From NCBI RefSeq assembly GCF_012641475.1, contig NZ_JABAIL010000010.1:161508-225507 (forward strand): a stretch of 64,000 nucleotides of DNA. Direction: 5' to 3'. The notes beneath the pieces were generated by a model that saw only the letters and a list, made by a program, of their open reading frames with translations, had not been told where the DNA came from and did no database searches. Positions 43,567 to 53,235 of this stretch are shown one piece after another. A program made the translations under genes and the position numbers. The stretch's first letter is position 1, and every line of letters begins with the position of its first letter. Source of the stretch: Flammeovirga agarivorans (lineage in GTDB: Bacteria; Bacteroidota; Bacteroidia; Cytophagales; Flammeovirgaceae).

Positions 43567-45219
43567 CTATTTTAAATCTTTACTCATTGTAATTCCCTGA
43601 TTATCAATTATACTATTTACAAGCTCCCAAGTCGATTTTAGTACAGCTTGGTTCACCTCTACGATAATATCTTCATTTAAAGGATCTGGTAAAATAACAT
43701 TCTGATCTTTCGGGTAGATTGGAAGAACCGCCTCACTTTCATTCTGAAATCTATCTAATGAGGATATCAGATAGGTGTACGTTTCTATATAAGAAGTGCG
43801 TTGATCTACGAAGCTAGTCTCTCCATTTTTTAGAATTTTCAGAATCTGCCTTGGATCATTTATATCAGGAAGCACACCTTTATCTGCTGAATAAATCACA
43901 AAAGTAGTTGGAATATCTCCATCCTCAGCTTTTTCAGGAATCTCCCATTTCAGAGTTACCCCAATTGGCATTTCTTTGATTGTTGGACTTTGAGGAGGTA
44001 ATGGAACGGTACCATCAATCCATGGCATAGTTGGAAGTAATGCAGGATATTTATAAAATGTCTTTAATGTATCACCTATCCCTCCTTGGTTATTCCAAAC
44101 TGCTGTCGAGTTATATAAAATAGACCCTTCTACTGCCTGATTATCCCTTGCTGCATATAATTGGTCGGGCATTTCTGTTTTATCTTGCCACCCTCTTTCT
44201 AATGAACGATCGACCCTATACACAGCATGCCCTGCATATAAGTGTTTACCAAATGTATTTTCTCCCCACCAATCTAAAAGCTTTTTAAACGGAATATTTT
44301 TATGCTTTGTACTTTGATAAAGTTGAGGTGCAACATAGTCAATCCACCCATTCTGTAACCAAAGGCGAACATCAGCATATAAATGGTCATACGATGTATA
44401 ACCTGACCTTGTCGGCGACCCATCATAATCTTCTCTTTCATTCCTCCATACACCATATGGGCTCACCCCAAATTTCAATGATGGCCTTTTATCTAAAATC
44501 AACTGGTGTACTCCTTCAATAAAAGTATTGATATTCGATCTACGCCAGTCTCTTATACTTTCATTGTCTGTTCTGTATTTTCGCCAAGTAGCTCTATCGC
44601 CTTTAATTTCTCCATGATCTGGATAAGGATAGAAGTAATCGTCAAAATGAAGAGCATCAATGTTATAATTAGATATTAATTCTTCTATTACTGAATTGAC
44701 ATATTGATGTACTTCCGGAATACCAGGATTTAATATTTTCAGATTGTGATATTTCAACATCCACTCCGGATGAGTCTTTGATATATGGTCATTACAAACT
44801 TTTACATATTGGGTGTTGGTAACTGCTCTAAATGGATTTACCCAAGCATGAAATTCCATTCCTCTTTTATGCGCTTCCTCAATCATAAATTTCAAAGGAT
44901 CATAAAAAGGCTTTGGAGGCATACCCTGTTGACCACTTATAGACAAGGCCCAAGGTTCAATATTACTCGGGTAGATAACATCTGCACTTGACCTCACTTG
45001 AACAATAAGTGCATTAGCACCTCTCTTCTGATGAAAATTAAGTAAAGAAATAAAATCTCTCCTCTGCTGTTCCGCAGAATCCTTCTCACTAAAAGGCCAA
45101 TCGATGGCATTGAGTGTCGCCACCCATACCCCTCTAAATTCTCTTTTAGGATAATTCTCTTGACCAAAAGTGAAAGAGATTGAAAATAATAACAGTATAT
45201 GTAAAAAAATCGCCTTCAT
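43567..45219 (-). CDS. GHL10-type glycoside hydrolase-like protein (DUF187/YngK family)
   Basis: A 550-residue secreted protein with a signal peptide (residues 1-19). A TIM-barrel glycosidase-like domain spans about 25-370 (FRGVWVATLNAIDWP, ANALIVQVRSSADVIYPS, then the acidic pair in DALHFDDYFYPYPD near 195). A fibronectin-III-like domain follows near 400-480. YngK relatives include digesters of bacterial cell-wall-linked glycans, but the substrate here is unknown. The last 60 residues are not recognised. It diverges from a lipoprotein gene. Confidence 0.85.
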   Translation of the reverse strand: MKAIFLHILLLFSISFTFGQENYPKREFRGVWVATLNAIDWPFSEKDSAEQQRRDFISLLNFHQKRGANALIVQVRSSADVIYPSNIEPWALSISGQQGMPPKPFYDPLKFMIEEAHKRGMEFHAWVNPFRAVTNTQYVKVCNDHISKTHPEWMLKYHNLKILNPGIPEVHQYVNSVIEELISNYNIDALHFDDYFYPYPDHGEIKGDRATWRKYRTDNESIRDWRRSNINTFIEGVHQLILDKRPSLKFGVSPYGVWRNEREDYDGSPTRSGYTSYDHLYADVRLWLQNGWIDYVAPQLYQSTKHKNIPFKKLLDWWGENTFGKHLYAGHAVYRVDRSLERGWQDKTEMPDQLYAARDNQAVEGSILYNSTAVWNNQGGIGDTLKTFYKYPALLPTMPWIDGTVPLPPQSPTIKEMPIGVTLKWEIPEKAEDGDIPTTFVIYSADKGVLPDINDPRQILKILKNGETSFVDQRTSYIETYTYLISSLDRFQNESEAVLPIYPKDQNVILPDPLNEDIIVEVNQAVLKSTWELVNSIIDNQGITMSKDLK

Positions 45220-45264
45220 TGTACTTATGTTCTATTGGAAAGCAGAGAGAAAAAAAAGTTTTTA

Positions 45265-45272
45265 TAAATTTG
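45265..45272 (+). promoter_or_regulatory. Candidate -7 box for the lipoprotein gene at 45295
   Basis: TAAATTTG matches TAnnTTTG, 30 bases before the ATG. The nearest upstream TTG (45235-45237) is 27 bases away, longer than usual. Confidence 0.35.
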
Positions 45273-45294
45273 TCTCATTCTCAAAATTACTAAG

Positions 45295-45861
45295 ATGCAG
45301 CAATTCTTTAAAGAAAAAACACCATATATCATCATAATTACCTCAATTTTACTAGGAGGATGTAGTTTCTTTGGACTAGATAAGGAACTCAAAGATCTCA
45401 CCATAAATGATTTATTGATCACAACTGCTAGTGAAATTTACATCCCTTCTTTGGCTGATGAATGGACAGAAGGCAATCCAGTATTATATTCTGATACCAG
45501 GGACAGTGTTATTCAGAAGAATTTTATTGATATCAATCAAATTAGAAATGGATCTTTCAGTAGAATACAAATCAGTGCTATTTACCCGGCAGACTCAACA
45601 TTATATATTTTAGATTCTGTGGATGTCTATCTAGAAGACCTTCATGATAAAAAGGTAAAAATTGGATATTTATATGATATCACAACAACTTCTACTCCTA
45701 AAACATTAGATATGGATCTAGAAAGTGCTCCATCAGGATTAATTGGTGAAATTTTCAGATCAGATACTGTGATTATCACTTCAAGGTTTCACCTGAGAAA
45801 TAATGTCCGTACAGATACCATGACATTTAATGTTGAAGCCACTTATCAATTAACCAACTAG
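45295..45861 (+). CDS. Lipoprotein of unknown function
   Basis: A 188-residue lipoprotein with a hydrophobic segment and lipobox ending in Cys24 (LLGGC). The mature part is beta-rich and acidic, without a motif I recognise (DSVDVYLEDLHDKKVKIGYLY, then SDTVIITSRFHLRNNVRTDTMTFNVEATYQL). The alternating pattern suggests a beta-sandwich. It lies 108 bases before the DPP-IV-like peptidase gene in the same direction. Confidence 0.72.
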   Translation: MQQFFKEKTPYIIIITSILLGGCSFFGLDKELKDLTINDLLITTASEIYIPSLADEWTEGNPVLYSDTRDSVIQKNFIDINQIRNGSFSRIQISAIYPADSTLYILDSVDVYLEDLHDKKVKIGYLYDITTTSTPKTLDMDLESAPSGLIGEIFRSDTVIITSRFHLRNNVRTDTMTFNVEATYQLTN

Positions 45862-45969
45862 TATATTACCCTTTCGAAATCACCACCAATTCAAGAAAAT
45901 AATCTCAAGGAACCCTGAGAGTTTACATAAAGCAATAAATCTAAACTTAATAGACCCCTTAAATATATT

Positions 45970-48324
45970 ATGAACAAACATTTCATCTTATTATTTATTT
46001 TTTCAACTCTTTATATTTCATCCATCGCTCAGGAAAATCAGAGTGTATTACAACTGGATGATATAATGGGAGGCGAAAATTTCATTGGAAAAACTCCACA
46101 CAGTCCATTCTGGGCTAAAGACTCAAAGACAGTCTATTTCTATTGGGATAAAGAAAACAAGTCTTTCGATCAGCTTTATAAATTCGATATCAAATCAAAA
46201 AAATATTCAAAAGTTGGCGATGAGGAAGCAAAAGACCTTCCAAGTAATAACGGTGTTTGGAATAAAAGCCGAACAAAGAAATTATATACGAAAAGTGGAA
46301 ACATCTTTATTTATGATTTGAAAAAAGAGACGTCATTTCAACTTACAGCAACCTCTTCGAAAGAGAAAAATGCCACTTTCTTAGATGATGAATCACAAAT
46401 TGCCTATCAAAATGATATAAATATTTTTGTATGGGATAAAGAGACTGGAGCAACCAAGCAAATCACCAACTTTGTAAGAGGCAATGCCCCTAAAAAAGGT
46501 CGCTTAACCGAACAAAACCAATTTCTTCATGATCAACAATTAGAGCTTTTTGAAATCGTCAGAGAAAGAGAAGAAAGAAAGGCTGCCAAAAGTGATTATC
46601 AAAAAAGCACAACCAAAGCATCCATCAAGAAAGTATACTTTGGTAAAAAATACCTTTGGAATGCAAGAATCAGTGGTGACGCTCACTTTGTAGTATATTC
46701 GTTAGGTACTTCTGTAGGTAATTACAGTACAGAAATGCCTGTTTGGGTTGAAGGTACAGGTTACGTTAAGATGCAAAATGCAAGAGCAAAAGTAGGTAGC
46801 CCAGAAGATACATATGAGAATTACATCTACAATGTAACAACTGATTCTGTAGTTAAAATTGATCTTTCTACATTAGATGGAATCTATGATGTACCTGCCT
46901 ACTACAATGACTATGATCGAAAAGTAGATAGTAAAAAGATGAGAGATGTAGTGATGCACCCTCCTCATTTTTCTCCTAATACTAATCATGCAATAGTAGA
47001 TATTAGAGCTTATGACAATAAAGATAGATGGATTGCTTTAATCAACTTAAATGATGGTTCTGTAGCACAAATTGACAGACAACATGATGAAGCTTGGATT
47101 GGTGGACCTGGTATTAGTGGTTGGAATTTCTGGATCAAACCTATCGAATGGATTAATGAAAACACTTTTTGGTATCAATCTGAAAAGACAGGGTTTTCTC
47201 ATGTATATACTTACAATGTAGACACAAAAGAGAAAAAGCAGATCACAAAAGGCAATTATGAAATCTATGACACAAAGGTTTCAAAAGATAAGAAAAACTT
47301 CTATCTAACTGCGAATAAAGAACGACCTGCAGAAAGACATTTATATAAAGTTGCTATTGAAGGAGGAGAATTGGTTAAAATTACAAATGCGGTTGGTAAC
47401 CATGAAACATTATTATCTCCAGATGAAAAATACATTGTGGACCACTTCTCCTATTCGAATAAACCTTGGGAATTATATCTTCAACAAAATAAAATAGGAG
47501 TAGAAAGTACTCAAATCACAAAATCTACATCCGAGGCTTTCGATAGTTACTCCTGGAGAGATCCTGAAGTAATTACTTTCCCAGCTTCAGATGGTGAGTC
47601 CGTTCATGCAAGATTGTATAAACCAACAAAAGAAAAAGACCAAAATAAAGCAGTAATCTTTGTTCATGGTGCTGGTTATTTACAAAATGCTCATAAATGG
47701 TGGAGTGCATATCATAGAGAATTTATGTTCCACAATATGTTGGTTGATAACGGGTACACTGTATTAGATATTGATTACAGAGCTTCTGAAGGTTATGGTA
47801 GAGACTGGAGAACTGGAATTTATAGACATATGGGAGGCAAAGACCTTTCTGATCATGTTGATGGAGTAAAGTACCTTATTAAAGAACAAGGTATTGATGC
47901 CGATAAAGTTGGTATTTACGGAGGGTCATATGGTGGCTTTATCACATTAATGGCCTTATTCAATGAAAGTGAAACATTTAAAGTTGGTGCTGCCATACGT
48001 TCTGTTACTGATTGGGCACATTACAACCACCCTTATACTTCTAACATTCTAAATACTCCTGCACTTGACCCTAAAGCTTATAAACAATCCTCTCCCATTT
48101 ACTTTGCAGAAGGCTTAGAGGGAGATTTACTGATTTTACATGGCATGGTAGATAACAATGTTCAAGTATCAGATGTGATTAGATTGTCTCAACGTTTAAT
48201 TGAGTTGAAGAAGGAAAATTGGGAAATGGCTTTATACCCTATCGAACCACATGGCTTCAAAGAAACCACAAGTTGGATTGATGAGTACAAAAGAATATTT
48301 AAGTTATTTCAAGAAAAGTTATAA
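45970..48324 (+). CDS. S9 family peptidase, dipeptidyl peptidase IV-like
   Basis: A 784-residue secreted serine peptidase that should release dipeptides, often X-Pro or X-Ala, from peptides in the periplasm. A signal peptide ends near residue 20 (SIAQ). A DPPIV-type beta-propeller spans about 60-500 and an alpha/beta-hydrolase domain the last 260 residues. The triad is Ser653 (GGSYGGF), Asp728 (HGMVDNNVQ) and His761 (EPHGF). Length fits the family (700-800). It has a strong terminator. Confidence 0.93.
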   Translation: MNKHFILLFIFSTLYISSIAQENQSVLQLDDIMGGENFIGKTPHSPFWAKDSKTVYFYWDKENKSFDQLYKFDIKSKKYSKVGDEEAKDLPSNNGVWNKSRTKKLYTKSGNIFIYDLKKETSFQLTATSSKEKNATFLDDESQIAYQNDINIFVWDKETGATKQITNFVRGNAPKKGRLTEQNQFLHDQQLELFEIVREREERKAAKSDYQKSTTKASIKKVYFGKKYLWNARISGDAHFVVYSLGTSVGNYSTEMPVWVEGTGYVKMQNARAKVGSPEDTYENYIYNVTTDSVVKIDLSTLDGIYDVPAYYNDYDRKVDSKKMRDVVMHPPHFSPNTNHAIVDIRAYDNKDRWIALINLNDGSVAQIDRQHDEAWIGGPGISGWNFWIKPIEWINENTFWYQSEKTGFSHVYTYNVDTKEKKQITKGNYEIYDTKVSKDKKNFYLTANKERPAERHLYKVAIEGGELVKITNAVGNHETLLSPDEKYIVDHFSYSNKPWELYLQQNKIGVESTQITKSTSEAFDSYSWRDPEVITFPASDGESVHARLYKPTKEKDQNKAVIFVHGAGYLQNAHKWWSAYHREFMFHNMLVDNGYTVLDIDYRASEGYGRDWRTGIYRHMGGKDLSDHVDGVKYLIKEQGIDADKVGIYGGSYGGFITLMALFNESETFKVGAAIRSVTDWAHYNHPYTSNILNTPALDPKAYKQSSPIYFAEGLEGDLLILHGMVDNNVQVSDVIRLSQRLIELKKENWEMALYPIEPHGFKETTSWIDEYKRIFKLFQEKL

Positions 48325-48354
48325 TTAAAATCTGAAAATAATTTTTCTTTAAAC

Positions 48355-48402
48355 GAGCTAGATAAAAGTTACCTACGTGATTTTTATCTAGCTCTTTTTT
48401 TA
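48355..48402 (+). terminator. Terminator after the S9 peptidase gene
   Basis: GAGCTAGATAAAA (48355-48367) pairs perfectly with TTTTATCTAGCTC (48382-48394), followed by TTTTTTT. Confidence 0.92.
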
Positions 48403-48569
48403 TTTTCAGCCCAATGAAATGATCGTTGAAGCATTAGTTTCAAATCATTTTTTTTAGCATAAAAAACTTTTAATTCCTTTTCACATAGTCTTCTAAATCT
48501 CCACTTTTTTATATAAATTCGTTATATACTCTTTTATTTTTTAATCTATTAATAACAAATCACGATTTT

Positions 48570-48806
48570 ATGAGTGAATCTCAAATTACAAAGCTTGACT
48601 GTAGAGCTTTGAATTGCCCAATGCCGATTGTGAAAATTGCTAAAGCAATAAGGACTCTATCTGATGGTGACAAAATAGAGGTTGTAGCGACTGACCCTGC
48701 CTTTAAAGCGGATGTTGAAGCTTGGATCCGTAAAACCGGACAGCGTTTAATTTCGTTTACAGAAGAAGGAAAAGAAAAAACAGCTATCATAGAAAAAATA
48801 AAATAA
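48570..48806 (+). CDS. TusA-family sulfur carrier protein
   Basis: A 78-residue sulfurtransferase of the TusA/SirA family, which carries persulfide sulfur on a Cys. The motif LDCRALNCPMPIVK has the active Cys16 in the conserved CPMP, and the downstream half shows the GDKIEVVATDPAFKADVEAW signature. The first Cys (residue 11) is not conserved in E. coli TusA. It is the first gene of a three-gene set with a DsrE-like gene 23 bases on and a PP2C phosphatase gene after that. Confidence 0.93.
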   Translation: MSESQITKLDCRALNCPMPIVKIAKAIRTLSDGDKIEVVATDPAFKADVEAWIRKTGQRLISFTEEGKEKTAIIEKIK

Positions 48807-48829
48807 AGAATTATCTAATTTCTCAACGT

Positions 48830-49432
48830 ATGCAACTTAACGACCCACAACTTAAAGAGTACATAGATCAATTAGTAGAAGCAAAAGTTGAAGAGAAGAC
48901 AAAAGGATTTCAAGAACAATTAGAATCTCTACAAAACTCTTTAACTACAATAAATAAACAGCCTACCGAAAAAATCACCATGTTAGTCACAAGTTTTGAG
49001 CTAGATCAAGTGATTCCTGCATTTATTATTGCTAATGGAGCAGCTAGTTTTGGTATGGATGTTACTATCTTCTTCACTTTATGGGGTATTAACGCTCTTA
49101 AAGAGAAAAGTATTTACAAAGGCAAAAACATCAAAGAAAAACTAATTACAATGATGTTACCTGACACTCCTAAAACCACCACTATTTCAAGGTTGAACAT
49201 GATGGGTATAGGAACAGAGATGATGAAAATGATGATGAGAGAAAACAACATTGAATCATTACCTGACCTTATTGATTTATCCGTTGAGATGGGTGCTAAA
49301 TTAATCGCATGTCAGATGACAATGGGGATGATGGGTATTTCTACAGATGAAGTAAGAAAAGATGTTGAGTTTGGTGGTGTAGCCTTGTATATCGAGGAGG
49401 CTTCAGAATCAAATGTCACACTAACTTTCTAA
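48830..49432 (+). CDS. DsrE/DsrF/DrsH-like protein
   Basis: A 200-residue DsrE-fold protein with a coiled-coil N-terminus (residues 1-45) and then a core starting KITMLVTSFELDQVIPAFIIANGAASFGMDVTIFFTLWG. Two Met-rich stretches follow (MMGIGTEMMKMMMRENN, then TMGMMGISTDEVRKD) with a single conserved Cys in KLIACQMTM, the position at which DsrE proteins carry sulfur. Partners of TusA-type carriers in this family receive or pass on persulfide sulfur. It is translated just after the tusA-like gene, which fits that role. Confidence 0.9.
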   Translation: MQLNDPQLKEYIDQLVEAKVEEKTKGFQEQLESLQNSLTTINKQPTEKITMLVTSFELDQVIPAFIIANGAASFGMDVTIFFTLWGINALKEKSIYKGKNIKEKLITMMLPDTPKTTTISRLNMMGIGTEMMKMMMRENNIESLPDLIDLSVEMGAKLIACQMTMGMMGISTDEVRKDVEFGGVALYIEEASESNVTLTF

Positions 49433-49448
49433 TAAATAAACTCGCTGA

Positions 49449-50528
49449 ATGAATAACGATGAGCTAAGAAAAAAAATCATCGAACTTGAGAACATCATTA
49501 AGGACAAGGACCAAGAAATTCATCAATTAAAAGAAAGTGAAATGGCCTTGGCTGATGCCAATGTACGTATTGCTGACCTCTTCATGGACTTAGAAGAAGC
49601 CCAAGAGCAGATAATTGACCAGAAAAATGAGATCCTTCAACAAAATGAGGAACTAAGTGAGCACATTGAAGAACTTTCGTTGATCAATGAACAGCTAAAT
49701 ATTGCCCAAACTTTAAATGAGAACCTTCATAAACAGCAAATTCAAGCTGATATAATCAAGAAGGCTCACCAGCGAATCTTAAGCAGTATTCATTATGCTC
49801 AGAATATTCAGAAGTCCATTTTCCCTAGTTCTCATCGATTAAAGGATAATATCAAATCCTATTTCAAGTTCTTTTCACCTAAAGATCTCGTTGGAGGAGA
49901 TTTTTATTGGACAACCCATGTCAATAAAAAAAGCTTCTTAATCGTTGGAGATTGTACAGGACATGGTGTTCCCGGGGCATTTATGACTTTGATTGGTATT
50001 GCTTTATTGGAAAGGACCATCAATGTTTTAAAAGTTCATGACCCTGCAAAGATTCTAAAAACTATGGATGCTTTGATCATCCGATTACTTCGTCAAAATA
50101 GAATCGAAAGTCATAGAGACAGCATTGATATGACCATTTTCTTAGAAGATCGAGAAAGAGATGAGGTAATAATTTCTAGTGCAAAGAGATGTTTTATTAG
50201 AAGTAATTATAACAAAGAATTAGAATCACTTAAAGGTGATCGAAATCCTGTTGGTGATACAAGTATTGCTGAAAAGATTTTTAGTAATCATCACTTTCCA
50301 AGACGTCAAGGTGATCGTTACTATATGTATTCAGATGGTATTACAGATCAATTTGGTGGACCAAGGGATAAGAAATTAGGTAATAAACGCCTAATTCAGT
50401 TTCTATCTTCTATACAAGATCAACAATTATTTCAACAGCAAATTCAATTTGAAGAGTTTCTTAAAGATTGGATGAAAGATCAACACCAAATAGATGATAT
50501 GGTCTTCTTTGGTGTTGAAATTACTTAG
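49449..50528 (+). CDS. PP2C (SpoIIE-type) phosphatase with coiled-coil N-terminus
   Basis: A 359-residue cytosolic protein. Residues 1-110 form a long coiled coil (KDQEIHQLKESEMALADAN and on), and residues 120-358 are a SpoIIE/RsbU phosphatase with acidic metal ligands in GGDFYW, VGDCTGHGVPGAF, YSDGITDQFGG and IDDMVFFG. No sensor domain or membrane segment is present. Partner anti-sigma-type genes are not adjacent; instead it lies 16 bases after the DsrE-like gene and ends 4 bases before a converging gene. The coiled coil may mediate control by a partner. Confidence 0.9.
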   Translation: MNNDELRKKIIELENIIKDKDQEIHQLKESEMALADANVRIADLFMDLEEAQEQIIDQKNEILQQNEELSEHIEELSLINEQLNIAQTLNENLHKQQIQADIIKKAHQRILSSIHYAQNIQKSIFPSSHRLKDNIKSYFKFFSPKDLVGGDFYWTTHVNKKSFLIVGDCTGHGVPGAFMTLIGIALLERTINVLKVHDPAKILKTMDALIIRLLRQNRIESHRDSIDMTIFLEDRERDEVIISSAKRCFIRSNYNKELESLKGDRNPVGDTSIAEKIFSNHHFPRRQGDRYYMYSDGITDQFGGPRDKKLGNKRLIQFLSSIQDQQLFQQQIQFEEFLKDWMKDQHQIDDMVFFGVEIT

Positions 50529-50531
50529 TGC

Positions 50532-51596
50532 TTATTTCAGAAGATCCATAGAAATTTTATACAATCCATATTGACCTCTTTTATCTTCAGGTAGATGTAT
50601 TTGTGATGTTGTAAAATATATTTCTCTATCTAGGTTTTTTGCAAAAGAATCTGCCCATCGAATCTCAGAGCCCTTCAAAACTGTTTTCAATTCTCCTTTT
50701 GCTGTGAAAACGTTAATACTATTACTTTCTAATCCACCTAACCATAAATTCCCGTTTCTATCAAATAACATCCCATCAGTAGCAGGTATTTTTGCCACTT
50801 TTTCAATATGCTTTTCTACTTCCGTTTTTGTTAATTTTTCGTCCCACAAATAATTAGTATTTATTCTATATAGTGTATGTCCTGTTAGGGCAATAAAATA
50901 GAGGAACTGATTATCCGGACTTAAAGCAATTCCATCAGAGTTCACCTTATTTTCCCATTTGATACCATCACAAATCAAGTGTTTCGTTTCATATTTTACA
51001 GCCTTATTATTTTCAAAGAATAATTTAGCCTCTCCTGTAATCAAGTTTAAAGTGATGATACCTCCATGGCCTGAATCAGTAATATAAGCCACTTCTTTAG
51101 TGATATCTATTCTTACATCATTAAAATAAGAATCTTCAAAATAAGTTTCCTTTGGAAAAGAATAAGACCTCAGTAATTCATTCGTATTCAAATCAAATTC
51201 ATACAACACAGGCCCACCTTCTAATACACCTCTAAATTGAGGATTATTGGTATCCAACACCCACAACCTACTTCTACCATCACATACCACGCTTTGCACT
51301 GCTGTGAACGATGTCACACCTCCAGCAGTGTTCCACATTTCAGATGGGTAAGGTACAGGTTTACCATTTATTATTTCTGCCACCGCAACGGGTACATTCT
51401 CTGACCATTTCGGGTAATTAACAAAAACCCTATTTTTTTTACTTACGGCAACTCCTGTCCATTGTGCAGAGGAAGTACTTACTAATTCCAAGGATTTAGA
51501 TGTTTCAGTTTCATTACTCTTTTTTTCATTTTGAGGAGAAGAACAAGAATATAATAGGGTTAATAAGGAAATGGTATATAATCTTAAAATGAACAT
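50532..51596 (-). CDS. SMP-30/major royal jelly-type lipoprotein
   Basis: A 354-residue lipoprotein (lipobox ending near Cys18, SCSSPQNEKK after) with a six-bladed beta-propeller of the SMP-30/MRJP/L-dopachrome-tautomerase-related type. Conserved segments include the SAQWTGVAVSKKNRVFVNYP start, VVCDGRSRLWVLDTN near residue 108, VRIDITKEVAYITDSGHGGI near 163 and DGIALSPDNQFLYF near 222. Whether it is a lactonase or a binding protein is not clear. It converges with the PP2C gene with a gap of 3 bases and no hairpin between. Confidence 0.83.
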   Translation of the reverse strand: MFILRLYTISLLTLLYSCSSPQNEKKSNETETSKSLELVSTSSAQWTGVAVSKKNRVFVNYPKWSENVPVAVAEIINGKPVPYPSEMWNTAGGVTSFTAVQSVVCDGRSRLWVLDTNNPQFRGVLEGGPVLYEFDLNTNELLRSYSFPKETYFEDSYFNDVRIDITKEVAYITDSGHGGIITLNLITGEAKLFFENNKAVKYETKHLICDGIKWENKVNSDGIALSPDNQFLYFIALTGHTLYRINTNYLWDEKLTKTEVEKHIEKVAKIPATDGMLFDRNGNLWLGGLESNSINVFTAKGELKTVLKGSEIRWADSFAKNLDREIYFTTSQIHLPEDKRGQYGLYKISMDLLK

Positions 51597-51681
51597 TTAT
51601 CTTGAATAATTATTTAAAAATGTAAGGTTACTAAAACAACGAAAGTACAAAAAATACTTATTGAAAACGTGGTATTAATAA

Positions 51682-52818
51682 TTATTCATCTTCGAATAAA
51701 TCACTTGCGATTTGATCAGCAAACAACTTCCCCTTTTCAGATAAGATAAGATGATTAGCTTTCCACAACAACCATCCATTTTCATCCATCTGTTTAAGTA
51801 TTGATTCTCTTTCCTTTTTTAAATCGAATCGATATACCTCTTTCAAATGTTGTAAATCACAACCCCAACTAGTGCGTAATGTTGTTAATAAGTATTCATT
51901 AATACCATCTGCCCTACTTAGCGTTTCTTTTTCATAATTCAATTTACCTTCTTCTAAAATTGACTTTATGTATTTAGGGTTATTGCTTATATTAAACTGT
52001 CTCGATTGTTTTCCATCAAAAGAGTGGGCACTTGGTCCGATACCAACATACGGTTTCCCTTTCCAATATGCACTGTTATGCTTTGAATAATGCCCTTGCT
52101 TTGCAAAATTTGATATTTCATAGTGTTCAAAACCTTCTTTTTTAAGGGTATCAACCAAATATTCAAATTGTTCAGCAGCATATTCATCATCTGCTGGTTT
52201 AAATTTACCTCTTTTTGCCCAGTTCCCTAAAGCTGTTTTATCTTCTACGGTAAGGCAATAAGAGGATATATGAGATACATCCAGAGCAATTGCAGTAGCA
52301 AGATCGTTATACCACACTGAATGGTCTTTATGGGGTATTCCATATATAATATCAATTGTAAGATTATCAAACCCATAATCTTGAGCTAGCTTCACACACT
52401 TTTGACTTTCTTCTGCATTATGAGCCCTATTCATTAACCTAAGATGTTCTTCATGAAAAGACTGTAACCCTATACTTAACCTATTTATACCAATATTTTT
52501 CAGTTCTTTTAATTTACTTGAGTTGATATCATCAGGGTTTGCCTCTAAAGTAACCTCAAGATTCTTATCTGATATTGAATAGTTTTTATAAATCACCTCC
52601 ATTAAATTATTCAATTCCCTTTCTGATAAAAGAGAAGGAGTCCCTCCTCCAAAATATATAGTTTCAATAGATTCATCACAATAATGTTTTTGCCATTCCA
52701 ATTCTTTTAACATTGCTTCAACCAACTTAGATTTTAATTTTAAAGATGTACTAAAATGGAAATCACAATAATGACATGCTTGTTTACAAAAAGGGATATG
52801 GAGGTAAATTCCACTCAT
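51682..52818 (-). CDS. hemW: Radical SAM heme chaperone HemW
   Basis: A 378-residue radical SAM protein of the HemN-like clade now called HemW, which binds haem and delivers it to membrane haem proteins. The 4Fe-4S Cys motif is Cys11, Cys15, Cys18 (HIPFCKQACHYCDF). The GGGTPSLL motif, EANPDDI, and the NRLSIGLQSF segment follow, and the HemN C-terminal domain is present. The extra Cys near residue 9 used by coproporphyrinogen oxidase HemN is absent, which favours HemW. It is monocistronic, on the minus strand. Confidence 0.92.
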   Translation of the reverse strand: MSGIYLHIPFCKQACHYCDFHFSTSLKLKSKLVEAMLKELEWQKHYCDESIETIYFGGGTPSLLSERELNNLMEVIYKNYSISDKNLEVTLEANPDDINSSKLKELKNIGINRLSIGLQSFHEEHLRLMNRAHNAEESQKCVKLAQDYGFDNLTIDIIYGIPHKDHSVWYNDLATAIALDVSHISSYCLTVEDKTALGNWAKRGKFKPADDEYAAEQFEYLVDTLKKEGFEHYEISNFAKQGHYSKHNSAYWKGKPYVGIGPSAHSFDGKQSRQFNISNNPKYIKSILEEGKLNYEKETLSRADGINEYLLTTLRTSWGCDLQHLKEVYRFDLKKERESILKQMDENGWLLWKANHLILSEKGKLFADQIASDLFEDE

Positions 52819-52950
52819 TTGAAAATATTTTTAATTTTTTCGAATATTTTTTGTCCACTACTAAATATGAGTTGTCATACTACTGAACAATACAAAAGAA
52901 ATAAAAATATTATATATACACACTCTATTCATTTGACGATAATGTTGTTT

Positions 52951-52984
52951 AGAAACGCTTATTAGTAATAAGCGTTTCTTTTTG
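52951..52984 (+). terminator. Strong terminator in the gene-poor region
   Basis: AGAAACGCTTATTA (52951-52964) and TAATAAGCGTTTCT (52966-52979) are perfect complements, followed by TTTTTG. It points along the plus strand, where no gene ends, so it may close a small RNA starting near 52860. Confidence 0.75.
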
Positions 52985-53100
52985 TATAAAACCTTACCTT
53001 TTTTTTATGGTATCATTATATAACAAAGGTTCTCCTTCCTGTTCTATAGAATTAACCCATCATAAAGTTTTATAAAGTTTCAAGACCCTTATAAAAAAAC

Positions 53101-53131
53101 AAAAACTACTAAAATAGTAGTTTTTATTTAT
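53101..53131 (+). terminator. Second terminator-like hairpin
   Basis: AAAAACTACTA (53101-53111) pairs with TAGTAGTTTTT (53115-53125) around an AAA loop, then ATTTATT. No gene ends before it on the plus strand. Confidence 0.55.
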
Positions 53132-53207
53132 TAGAAATTTGTTTTAGTTTTTAGCTAAGTTTATCATATTTTCATGCTTAAAATTGAAAATTAAGTTCCA
53201 TTTAAGA

Positions 53208-53235
53208 TATGGCAACTGAAAACTCAGCTGCCATA
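53208..53235. repeat. Imperfect hairpin in the gene-poor region
   Basis: TATGGCAACTGA and TCAGCTGCCATA form a 12-bp stem with one mismatch and a short loop. No T run follows, so it is more likely a structural or protein-binding element than a terminator. Confidence 0.4.

Noticed and set aside
52756..52965. 69-codon frame overlapping the hemW start
   Set aside because: It is antisense to the hemW 5' end, runs into the terminator stem and shows no protein-like pattern.
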